Part shown: in pieces, positions 36,635-44,857 of the stretch
Position numbering within the stretch: the first letter of the stretch is position 1
Layout of the letters: the number at the start of each line of letters is the position of its first letter
DNA from: Mastigamoeba balamuthi
Taxonomy: Eukaryota > Evosea > Mastigamoebida > Mastigamoebidae
Length of the DNA stretch: 44,857 nt
Direction of reading: 5' to 3'
Assembly (NCBI GenBank): GCA_902651635.1
Contig: CACRSC010000076.1
Coordinates: 206,093 to 250,949 of the forward strand
The notes under the pieces: model-generated
Database searches by the model: none
What the model was told of the DNA's origin: nothing
Seen by the model: the letters and a program-made list of their open reading frames with translations, nothing else
Program-made: the position numbers and the translations under genes

Positions 36635-37100
36635 GCGGTGCTGTCGAAGTGGGCTGGGCTCCTCAAGCTACAGGAGTACCAGGCGTCGGAGGAGAACAAG
36701 AAGAAGCCGAAGGATGAGGCCAACCTCGACGAGTTCACCCCCTGCCGCAACACCCTCCAGCTCCTCGTGGAGAAGGTGGGGGTGATTGGGAATGGCACGG
36801 CCAGTGATGCCAACAAGCAGAAGCGCACTGCTGCCGATGCCGAGGGCACCTATACCCTCCGTATGTCGTGTTCCAGGGCCAGGACGACCCAAAAAGGCCA
36901 AGGAAAAAGGCATCGAGGAAGAACCTGTTGCTCAATCTGCGCTTGGCAACCGAGCTCACGTCCCAGACATCCTCGCTTGCCGCGAGCTCGAGGAGGAGCT
37001 CCAGGTCCTCAAGAAGCTCAAGGATGTGCTGTTACACAAGCGACTGCTTGAGATGGCCTGCTTCCCACAGGACATCATCCAGCGTTGTGACAAGGGGTAG
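36635..37100 (+). CDS. Charged coiled-coil ORF with AT-hook-like motif, fragment
   Basis: Reading open from a possible acceptor at 36634: VLSKWAGLLKLQEYQASEEN, a run of Lys/Glu, and LQLLVEKVGVIGNGTASDAN; then the frame shifts unless 36861-36876 (16 nt, GTATG...CCAG) is removed, giving RPGRPKKAKEKG (an AT-hook-like GRPKK core), ELEEELQVLKKLKDVLLHK and a TAG stop. About 149 residues. No start codon was found. It could be a second gene, later exons of the HTH gene upstream, or a decayed mobile-element gene with a frameshift. Function unknown. Confidence 0.35.
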
Positions 37101-38484
37101 TGATCGTGGAGATCAGTCCAGGAGCTGCACCTTGTCATTCTCAAGCACTTCAAGGCCAAGATCACGGGGCTCACCAAGGAGTAAAGTGATAGGATCGCTC
37201 ATGCCCAGAACCGTCCCAGAGCAGTGTGTGCACTAGTTTCACGATCTCTCTGACCTTGCCTGTGACAGGTTCAAGCAGCAGTGCCAGAAGGGCCCGTGTC
37301 CCGCAATGCTGGGCTTGTCATGCCCCTTTGGGCTGGAGCTGTGCTCTTCAACCCTGGTCTGGCTCTACTCACTGCCCTGCTCTTCATGCCAGCACAGTTC
37401 GCTGTAGCATTGCCTGCTCCCGTGTTCCTGTACCCATGGGGGCCCATCAACATTCCGGGGTACTGGGTACTGCCTTTCGCGGTCCTGAAGCCATGGGGCA
37501 TTGCAGGCATTCCCGTTGCTGTTCCCTCGGCCCTGGCGCACCCTGCTGGTGCACATGATGCGCCAGACATCGTTGCCCCGCCACCTTTCACTGATCCTTC
37601 TGAATCCGTTGTTCTTCCTGTTTTCGTTCTGCAGGACCGTGCAGCAGGTGCACTACACACTTCTGCTACTGCAGAAGGCACAGGCAGAGGAACAGGATCT
37701 GGAAGAGGAACAGCTTCAGGCTCGTTACCTGTTGCAGGAGAGGGTGGAGCTGGGCCTTGCTTGACTTCACCTTCATCACGAATGTCATCACTGGTATCCT
37801 GCATGAGTGGTGAGATGAGAATTCCCGAGTTTGACACATCATGCTGGGTGCCTGGGCTTGAGATAATCTTGTCTGTGTAGAGAGTATGAAGGTCTCGAAG
37901 TTTCTGGGCATAGAAGTCAATGACCACTTCCTGGAGTTCGTCTACTGAATGCCACAGTCATTTCACACACGAGTTTGTGGAGCTTGGCTTCTTCGATTCC
38001 GAGTTTCTGAAGCTTCTCTGAGAGGACCTGCCTTGAGCTTTTCGGTTTCTGCCAGCTCTTGCTGCAGCTGGCAATGAGCAAGAATGCCTGGCTAAGTCAA
38101 CCTGGTTGCATATTGAGGATTGAAGGAAAGACTCTGCTTGCATTTGTGCTGAGCATCTTAAGCCTTCTGTGCCTGGATTCCTGCTTTAAGGTGTTCCTGC
38201 CCATCGAGGTGTCTATTGACAATCTCTGTTGCTGCATGAACGTGTGGGTCCTGAAGAATCATTGAGACAGGCATTTCTTCTGCAATAGCAGTGAGAAGCT
38301 TGTCTTGATCGAGTGGCCAAAGTCCCCTGTGTTTTCCTGATGAAACTGCAGCTTTGCAAAACCGGAACTCTTCCAATTATCTTCCCCTGGGTGTAGCTCA
38401 GTCAGCAGAATCTCCCTTAAGATGTGTGCTGCCGCTGCATAAGATGCTGGAGACTCTCTGAGACAGATTGTGAAGCAAGAAGAA
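37101..38484. other. Accessory region with broken frames
   Basis: A 199-codon frame on + (37281-37880) rich in Ala, Pro and Val and a coiled-coil-like stretch (LEEEQLQARYLLQERVEL, about 37685-37763) occur, with opposite-strand frames over the same DNA. None has a start, splice and stop set I can defend. Probably remains of mobile elements or of one gene. Confidence 0.35.
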
Positions 38485-38763
38485 TTATTGAGAACACCTT
38501 GCTTCAGTGAGTTTCTGGGTTCTCTCACTCCAGCACTCATGAAAGGCCTTGTTGACCCATAAGTTGTTCACTTGCCAGCACTGAGTGAGATCTGAGGGTC
38601 CTCCAACCACAGTGACCCCATTGATAGCAGAGGTGAACAGCTGCTTCAACGATAGATGGGACCAGTGGTTGTCAAGGACGTGAAGGACCCAGTCATGTCC
38701 CAGGCATTGAGACCTGTCGCACGTGAAGAAGCTTGGCAGGGAGTTGCTGGCAGTGATCAAGAG
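38485..38763 (-). pseudogene. Decayed pogo/DDE_1-type transposase fragment
   Basis: The minus-strand frame contains HVLDNHWSH, resembling the second catalytic Asp block (LDN/LDG-x-x-SH) of DDE_1 transposases, and then GGPSDLTQCWQVNNLWVNKAFHE, which follows the family's G-x-T-x-x-x-QPLDVSVNKPFK pattern with several changes (QPLD became QVNN). The frame ends at 38485, and no N-terminal HTH, first Asp block or terminal repeats can be traced. It is a fragment of an old cut-and-paste element. Assignment is from pattern resemblance only. Confidence 0.5.
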
Positions 38764-38764
38764 G

Positions 38765-39229
38765 ATGACGGCCCTGCACTCACTGTCACTCAAGGCCTGT
38801 GAACTCACTGCCCCACAGTTGTATGTGGGGGCTGCCCTGTGCACCTCAGCGTGCCTCGTGTGGCTCAACATCAGCTCGTGTGCTGTGGCCAGTGGAGAGT
38901 CGCTGTGCAGACTAGCAGGGCTCGGTAGGCCACTTCGCATGCTGCTGCTGTCACAGGTTGCAGGCTTCGACGATGTGTGTGCACTGCTGCCATGCCTGTG
39001 CTACGCCGACAAGCTGGACCTGTACAATTGCCCCCTTGGGGACAAGGCTGAGGCGTTGTTCTGCATGGTCGCCAATAACTGCACAGTGCTGCGGGTGCTG
39101 CGGATCTCGGGCATCTGTGGCACTGCAATCAGCCAGGTGTTTGAGAAGGGGCTTCTTGTGCAGCTTGAGCACCTGCAGATCGGGGCTATCAGATCCATGA
39201 CATCACTCAGGATCCAAGTGTCGGACTGA
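38765..39229 (+). CDS. Leucine-rich-repeat protein, probably a fragment
   Basis: An open frame of 154 codons from ATG at 38765 begins MTALHSLSLKACELTAPQLY and continues with LRR-like units: LVWLNISSCAVASGESLCRL, LRMLLLSQVAGFDDVCALLP, KLDLYNCPLGDKAEALF and LRVLRISGICGTAISQVF. The pattern LxxLxLxxC/N with 26-28-residue spacing fits RI-type or cysteine-containing LRRs. No upstream ATG or exon was found, so the N-terminus may be lost. It abuts the transposase fragment on the other strand, which suggests disruption. Binding partner unknown. Confidence 0.45.
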   Translation: MTALHSLSLKACELTAPQLYVGAALCTSACLVWLNISSCAVASGESLCRLAGLGRPLRMLLLSQVAGFDDVCALLPCLCYADKLDLYNCPLGDKAEALFCMVANNCTVLRVLRISGICGTAISQVFEKGLLVQLEHLQIGAIRSMTSLRIQVSD

Positions 39230-39869
39230 GGCTTAGTCTTTCTCTGAGCTCTGCCACAATCATGCCGCTGGGTGAGAGTGATGGTCTCGCGCAGACGGGC
39301 CCCCCTTCCCTCCCCTTGGTCCTGCTTGCACTTTCTTTTTGCTCTTGCTGTATTTGAGCATGGGGTGGGATGAAGCAGTAGGCGGACTGGTGGTGAGAGT
39401 CGTCCTACTTCTACCCGTAGTGGGGTGGACTGGCCCGAGGGCTTGGGGCCTTGAGGCCCCCCCTGGGTGGCCCCACGCTCATGCACCCCAGGGCCTGGCT
39501 TTGGCGGCCCCTGGTCTTGCAAGGTGCCACGCAGAAGGCGTGACTGACTGAGGGGCAAGGTGCCTCTACTCCTCAGTTCCGATTCATGGAGTTTTACCAG
39601 CCCGTTTGTGACTGTGCCCTCAGGCACGGTTTCTACCCATGGAGGCAGATATAACTAACAAGTGCAGCTCAGTCCCTTCATCCAGTACATGGATGTGAAA
39701 AATCAGTGATAAGTCCCAGCTCAACTGCTGGCTCATAATGTTGAGATTCCACAGATCAGAGAAATAGAAATAGAAATAGCTTCGTTTCCTGTTCTGCTAC
39801 CAGTGAGGGATCTCCACGGATCAGAGAATCAAGCGGTCACTTTTTATTTTCTATCAAGAAAACCACGCC
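39230..39869. other. Intergenic, no supported gene
   Basis: No family resemblance in any frame. Contains G-rich stretches (39420-39500) and an AGAAATAGAAATAG microsatellite near 39760-39780, just before the AIG1-like gene. Confidence 0.55.
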
Positions 39870-40823
39870 ATGGCCCGCTGTCTTGTTCTCGTCGTTCGTG
39901 GAATCGGCCTGATGTTGCCGCTCATTCTGTGGCCCGTTGCGTTCTTCTTGCCCGAGTGGATGCCCCGCACTCGTTCTTCTTCTGTCCCCATCGTGGACAT
40001 TATACCTGAAGTATGGATACTGTTGTACACCACAACCAACCTCGTCCTCCTACTGTTCTCGAGCAAATTTTCCCTGCTCTGCATTGGTGTACTGTCCGTG
40101 GTGATGCCTGTCGGTCTGCTAGGCGGGCTTACCCTGTTATCTCCGATTGAGGACCTTTTCTCCAATAAGCGCCTGTTGGTGTGGAGTCTTCCCACAATAC
40201 ACCTGATTCTTGAGTTGTGTGTAGCTGTCGCACGTTACATAGGGAGGTCCGGATGCTCCAACCTATGCCGTGGTGCTGGCCTGCTCATCTCTGGCACAAT
40301 TCTGGCCCTCACATTCTGTACACCGCATCCCATCAGTGAGCTCTGCAGCCATTGGTCATACTATGGCATCGGGCTGTACGCCCTGTCCAACTTTGTCCTG
40401 CTCTTTCCCTCTGCCAAAGTCCCACAGGTGCCCACAACCCTGTTGCTCTCGTCAATCTCTGTCAACACCTCGCTGTGTGTCACAATGTGCACGTCGCTGC
40501 TGGTCATAGGGCGACCCCCGATCGTGCAATGTGCCTTGTGGGTCTCTGCAGTACTCCACCAGGGAATTGACTTGCTCACAGGTTCTCACGCAGGACCACG
40601 CAGTGCCCGAGTCAGTTGCAGTGCTCCTGTTGCAGTCGGCCTCTGTTACGTTGTCTGTGTGCTGGAAGCTGGTCGTTGGGGCATGTGGCCGTGGAAGGAC
40701 ATCGGCCTGACGTTCCCCATATGGGCGGCACTTATAAGTGCCGAATGCGCCGTGATGTTGGCAGTCGCAGGCGCAGGACACCACATTGCCACCCACAGGG
40801 CCGCAAAGCAAATGATAGATTGA
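39870..40823 (+). CDS. Multi-pass membrane protein, divergent AIG1/ADTRP-like paralogue C
   Basis: An intronless frame of 317 residues, with about eight hydrophobic segments. It is clearly the closest relative of the protein at 7670-8554: SLLCIGVLSVVMPVGLL, VWSLPTIHLILE, CSNLCRGAGLLISG, LYALSNFVLL, SVNTSLCVT, VLHQGIDLLTGSHAGPRSA and a final AVAGAGHHIA-HRA are shared, as are stretches at the DNA level. The N-terminus has a longer extracytoplasmic loop. Like paralogue A, it keeps the AIG1-like middle segment but not the clear H-x-x-H-T stretch of paralogue B. It sits 31 kb away from the other two, so the family is dispersed. Lack of introns in all three is unusual here and could reflect retroposition or origin from an intronless ancestor. 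Function unknown. Confidence 0.62.
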   Translation: MARCLVLVVRGIGLMLPLILWPVAFFLPEWMPRTRSSSVPIVDIIPEVWILLYTTTNLVLLLFSSKFSLLCIGVLSVVMPVGLLGGLTLLSPIEDLFSNKRLLVWSLPTIHLILELCVAVARYIGRSGCSNLCRGAGLLISGTILALTFCTPHPISELCSHWSYYGIGLYALSNFVLLFPSAKVPQVPTTLLLSSISVNTSLCVTMCTSLLVIGRPPIVQCALWVSAVLHQGIDLLTGSHAGPRSARVSCSAPVAVGLCYVVCVLEAGRWGMWPWKDIGLTFPIWAALISAECAVMLAVAGAGHHIATHRAAKQMID

Positions 40824-40997
40824 GTAATATTCAAACACTTCAAACACTGGGGTTTTCTATTCTGGCTTGGTGTATTATGTGCCCGGATGGTGCGCACAAC
40901 CAACACCTGTGTGTTATCTTCCTCGGTGCGTGTCCTCATCTGCGCATTATTTGCACGTGGGGTTCAGCTTGGCTGCCTCCTTCCTGGGTGATCACAC

Positions 40998-43304
40998 TCA
41001 CGTCCTCAGGGATTCCATCTTGTCAGGCTGCGCCTCTTCCACAGCATCGTAAACTGATCCCTTGAGCTCCCCGTTCTCGATGCGTTTCATGAGGACCCGC
41101 AGCGCCTGGTGGTAGGTCGCGCTCGACGAGTCCCTGAGTCTGTCTTCAATGATAGACAGGGCCTCCTCTGTCCTGCCGTGCTTTATGTGCTCGTGAATCC
41201 GGTCGAAGGCCGTCTGTGCAGCCAGAACTACCCCTGTTGCTGTGCTGGACGTGCAGGCCAGGTGGTACACTCGAGTGAGACTTGTCTTGCCACGCAAGGA
41301 CACGACGTCCAGGAACACATACACGAAGCCGGCCGACACCTTCTCGACAACTGCCCCGCTGACCAGCGGTGTGACCCCGTATTCCTTGCCAAGCCCCTCC
41401 ATCCTGCTAGCGATGTTCACGCTGTTCCCACAGACCCTGGGGAGAAGCCTTTGAGCCCATTGTGATGCCATGGGGGCACGAGGTGGGCGAACTCACGTGT
41501 AATTGATGCGCGAGTGGCTGCCGATGTTCCCTACCAAAACGGGGCCACAGTGGAGCCCGATCCGGAACTTGAGCGGGGAGAGCTGCAGCTTGTCCGTGAC
41601 CCCGTCGACGTCCTTCATCGCATCGATCATCTCCACTGCTGTTTGGCAGGCTGCCCTCACTGGGTCTGCAATTTCATCCGGAGCACCGAACAGCGCGAGT
41701 ATCGCGTCCCCGATGAACTGTGGTGAATAGCAAGCACGGCGTGCATGTAAGTCGAGCGAGAAAGAGATCGTCTGGTGGAAGAGGACAGTGACCTTGTCGA
41801 TTGTGCCACCGTTGCTCTCGACAACCTTGCCCATCTCCTCGAACCACGTGTTGAGAACGTGGTTCAGGGTCGGCAGCGGCACGCACTCGCTGAGGGTGGT
41901 GAACCCCTGCAGGTCGGCAAACATGATGCCCAGATACCTTGTCCTCATGTACCTCTCGACCGTCCCCGTGTGCGACTTCATGATCGACAGGACGACCTGT
42001 GGAGGAATGTACTTGCTGAGCGCCAACACCGCGGATCTCAGCGACAGGAAGCTCTCCTGCATGGTGCACATCTCCGAGACTCGCGACATCGTCTTGTGCT
42101 TTGTGCGGAGGCCTCTGAACTGCAGTGCGCACAGCGAGGCCATGTCCTTTGACAGGTTCCTGACGGGAACTGAGATGAGCAGGCTAACCAGCCCAGCGGT
42201 CACGGCGCCTGCGAGCCAGATGGCCACTGTCACTACGATCGTCTCCCACTGGACCCCAGAGAGCTTGGGGCGCGTGACAGACACCGAAATCCACGACAGC
42301 CCTCTGCGCTCAATCGGGACTATTGAGACCACGAGGTCCGTGCTCAGCCAGAATGTGGCCTCCTCGGCACTAGCCCACGAGCCGAACCGGCTTCGCACTT
42401 CCCTGTCAGCCTCGTGGACCATCGCGTTGTCCACCTCGCTGACCGGAAGCGGCCTGGTGAACCCGTCATCGTCCACGTACGTGCAGTTGAGCGCCGTGTC
42501 GGTGCTCCTCAGAAAAAGAGACGTGTTCCTTTCCACAAGGAACGTGATTCCGTCGGCGAACTCTCCGCCCGGCATGACTGCGCTGAGACCGCCGACGTCG
42601 AGATTGGCCGACGTGTAGCCGATCCAGTCGCCCGTCTTCCGGTTGATGGTTGAAACACGGAAGCTGAGGGAAATGCCCCCTTTGCCTGCCGGAAAAACGG
42701 GGCACCAGCTGCCGTTCACAGCCGCCGTCCGGCTCTCGCCCCAGTACGGTAGGGCCGAGGCCACCGCCATGTCGCAGAACATCAGGCCAAGCACGCTCAT
42801 CGTGTCGGGGTCTACGGTCCACGCGCAGTGCTGCAGGGTCGTGCTGTTGGTCCTCCAGAGCATGTACGGCGACCCGGACCCCGGCGGACCCAGTGCGAGC
42901 ATGCCAGACAGCAGCAAGATGGCTGGGTCCCACGACTGCTGTACCAGGATCAGCCCGCTCGTGTCGAACTGGTGCGATACGACGAGGCGGAGAAGGTAGT
43001 TCTCGAACTGGCCGGGAATGACCACGGGGTCGAGCTCGGCGTGCGCCAGCGAGGACGACAGCATCAGCGAGGTCGACTCGGCGGCTCGGAGCTGCTGGCC
43101 CACGAGGGCCGCGATCTCCTCCGAGACCATCGACGAGCGCTGGACAGCGGCCTGGCGGAGAGTCTTATCCGTCACAGAGACCGTCGTGGTGATGGCCCCG
43201 ATCGTGACCAGTGAAAGAGACACCGTGACCAGCGCGAGCAGGAAGACGTAGACGGGGAGCCTCAACTTGCGGCGGCTCGCTGCGCTGGTCGAGCTGGAGT
43301 CCAT
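40998..43304 (-). CDS. Receptor-type class III adenylate cyclase
   Basis: Three exons: 43304-41793, 41717-41497, 41436-40998; 723 residues. One membrane segment near residues 20-45 (VYVFLLALVTVSLSLVTIG), a large ectodomain of about 300 residues that looks like a Cache/PAS-type sensor (FRVSTINRKTGDWIGYTSANL), a second membrane segment (VVTVAIWLAGAVTAGLVSLLI), then a HAMP-like linker and a class III cyclase domain. Metal Asp residues are in FADLQGFTT and FIGDAIL; transition-state Asn and Arg are in NSVNIASRM; the Lys before FIGD is the adenine-selecting Lys. Thr in INYTVCGNSVN is at the second purine position, as in bacterial-type adenylate cyclases. All three motifs are restored at the introns. 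The C-terminal helix region (AFDRIHEHIKHGRTEEAL) may be a further coil. Ligand unknown. ATG at 43304 precedes a basic cytosolic tail. TGA stop. Confidence 0.87.
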
Positions 43305-44264
43305 CGTCGAGACGACGCGCGTTGCAGCCTCTCTTCGCACCGAATCAGTGGTGGCTCGCCTGCGCCTTTATTTAACGAGAAGCCAGGGCGATTATCGGCT
43401 ACGCGACACGAAGGCATCTAGCACAGCATCCCCATTTATAGACCTTTGCGGCATCGAGAAGGTTCCTCTAGCATCGGAGTTATCCTCATGCTATTTCTGG
43501 TTGTGGACTATTCCTCTATTAAGCTACCGTGATCCTCTCCTGTGGCACATTCGGGCGACGAGTGGTTGGCGTGGGATCTGCCCTTGGCAGCCTCGAGCGG
43601 TGGGATCCGCAGCGTGGCGACGCATCTTCTCCTTCATCTTCAACTGAGGCAGAAGGTTCATTGTGTGGTGTCCTCCGGAAGGATATGCACCGAACTGCAC
43701 CGCTTTTCTTTGCTGTGTGCGAATTCAGAGAGAACGTGTCACGATGACAGCCGAATAAATGAGCTCTCGAAGCGGTATCTCTGCGGTGCTGGCACGCCGA
43801 GTGCCACCAGCCCTTTGTGGCTGGAGAGGCCTAGGGAATGAGCTCGGAAATGGGACCGTAAAGAATGTAGCCATTCTGTGGAGGTACACGGCACTCCCAC
43901 GCCAGGCCTTCATTCTTTGGCGGCAGGACTCGCTTGTGGCACCAAGCCTTCCCGTCACACCTGCTCGTTCGAGGTCGAGCCGGTGATGCTCTCGTTGTGA
44001 TTGGGATGGCGATACATAAGCCGAGGGATGATAGGACGTAAGTTCAGCCTCTGCGCTTGGTTTGTTGTCTTTTGCCTGGGTGTCCCGTAGGCAGCAGAGT
44101 GTGCATCTTATCCACAAGGACGAGTCGTCACCTCTCGTCAATGAACTGTCTCTTTGAATGAGAGCCGTTCATCGAGGTTGGCGGTACTCACAGAGGCGCT
44201 CTCGGGGTATCGGGCAAGAGTTTGCAAGAGCTGGGCGAGGAGGCCTGCAAATCGGTACTGACCC
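43305..44264. other. Intergenic between cyclase and CEP41
   Basis: About 960 bp, mostly without long frames; the part next to the cyclase should hold its promoter and leader. No RNA gene, repeat or protein family seen. Confidence 0.5.
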
Positions 44265-44803
44265 TCAGGACTTGTTGGGGGGGCTGAAGAGCATGAGCCG
44301 GGCCTGGGCTCCCGGGTCCTGCCTGGCACCCCGTCTCACGATGTTCCTTCGCGCGTACTCTTCTGCCGGCGAAAGCGTCTGCGGCACCTGTGGAGCAGCC
44401 GGCTTGACCTCGAGCTTCCCGACGAACAACTCCGCGTGTGCGCCCACGAACGCGTGCAGCCCGCCGGCCAGTATCGCGACGTTGTGGAACCCGCGCTCGA
44501 ACAGCCCGTTGGCCGTCAGCCCCGCCACGTAGTCGTCCGCGTGGTACACCGCCACCAGCGCCGTCTCGCGGTCCCGCAGCGCCACGAGCTCCGCCGTCAC
44601 GGGGTTGACGCGCGACAGCGTCGACTTGGGGTACGACACCGCGCATGCCACGTGCCCGGCCTCGTACTCGTCGCGGTCGCGCGCGTCCAGCACCAGCGCT
44701 GTTTTCGGCTGCGGATTGCCCGCGGACGCGAGCAGGTCCGCGACGATTTTCGCGAATTTCTGGTGCCCGAGCCGCGAGAACAGCTCTCCGGGTTTCCTCG
44801 CGA
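44265..44803 (-). CDS. CEP41-like centrosomal/ciliary protein, rhodanese domain (5' end missing)
   Basis: The last exon, from a 3' splice site at 44803 to a stop at 44265, is 179 codons; earlier exons lie beyond the window. CEP41 works at the basal body and cilium and is needed for tubulin polyglutamylation. The part seen starts ARKPGELFSRLGHQ and contains a rhodanese fold: ALVLDARDRDEYEAGHVACA, SYPKSTLSRVNP, and ERGFHNVAILAGGLHAFV. The loop where a rhodanese active Cys would lie reads VYHADDYVAG, without Cys; human CEP41 likewise has Asp residues there. DRDEY and YPKSTLSR are the parts that distinguish CEP41 from other rhodaneses. Its presence implies a flagellated organism. The tail ends MLFSPPNKS. 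Confidence 0.82.
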
Positions 44804-44857
44804 CTGCGAACCCAGTCGGCCGGGTTTGCAAGCCCGCAAGCCAGGGAGGCGTGGGGG

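Noticed and set aside
38385-38460. tRNA-like GGGTGTAGCTCAGTC stretch
   Set aside because: Only a D-arm-like GTAGCTCAGT is present; no matching acceptor stem, anticodon stem or T arm follows.

Overview
This window is nuclear DNA of a eukaryote, most likely a free-living, flagellated, heterotrophic protist. Almost every protein gene has to be assembled from exons separated by short GT-AG (sometimes GC-AG) introns. The products are typically eukaryotic: CDC50, TSG101, ERMP1, HGH1, a BAR protein and CEP41. Two tRNA genes carry internal promoter boxes and oligo-T Pol III terminators. CEP41 points to cilia, and a GH7 cellulase-like enzyme and an M6 metalloprotease, both with GPI-type tails, point to surface digestion. 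TAA, TAG and TGA are all used as stops, so the code is standard. Coding DNA is very GC-rich while several intergenic stretches are much less so. I cannot place the organism in a named lineage from this sequence alone.

Layout. 1-1237: short repeats, no gene. 1238-2658: CDC50 flippase subunit (+). 2808-2880: tRNA-Met (-). 3181-4126: proline-rich WIP/verprolin-like protein (-). 4372-7544: ERMP1-like M28 ER metallopeptidase (-). 7670-9386: two intronless AIG1/ADTRP-like membrane proteins (-). 9479-10734: CECR5-like HAD protein (+). 10806-11723: divergent MTHFD/FolD (-). 11854-14485 and 17937-20558: tandem chloride-channel paralogues with two N-terminal SH3 domains (+). 20733-20803: tRNA-Arg (-). 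21067-22544: TSG101/Vps23 (-). 22807-24345: HGH1 with a MYND zinc finger (+). 24700-25650: unrecognised gene (+). 26181-29225: M6 metalloprotease (+). 29791-31911: BAR/polyproline protein (+). 32178-33815: GH7 enzyme (+). 34046-34772: single-pass LEA2-like protein (+). 35845-39229: accessory stretch with an HTH gene, an AT-hook/coiled-coil ORF, a decayed DDE transposase and an LRR fragment. 39870-40823: third AIG1-like gene (+). 40998-43304: adenylate cyclase (-). 44265-44803: 3' part of CEP41 (-).

Functional threads. There is a membrane-trafficking and cortex group: CDC50, TSG101, BAR protein, WIP-like actin regulator and the SH3-carrying CLC proteins. The two polyproline proteins are plausible, unproven, ligands of the SH3 domains. 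There is a surface-hydrolase group (M6 protease, GH7), a signalling receptor (adenylate cyclase with a large ectodomain) and a proteostasis gene (HGH1). Genes are close together and several pairs are divergently transcribed from 90-260 bp.

The most striking system is the pair of SH3-SH3-CLC-CBS proteins. Their usual gating glutamate is Gln and their usual proton glutamate is Ser, and a nearly identical 233-bp block covers the pore motif in both copies. Also notable are the MYND insertion in HGH1, the loss of the cyclohydrolase residues in MTHFD, and a recurring GTGCG / GCACG splice-donor signature. All exon models are my own manual joins and have not been checked against RNA or databases.
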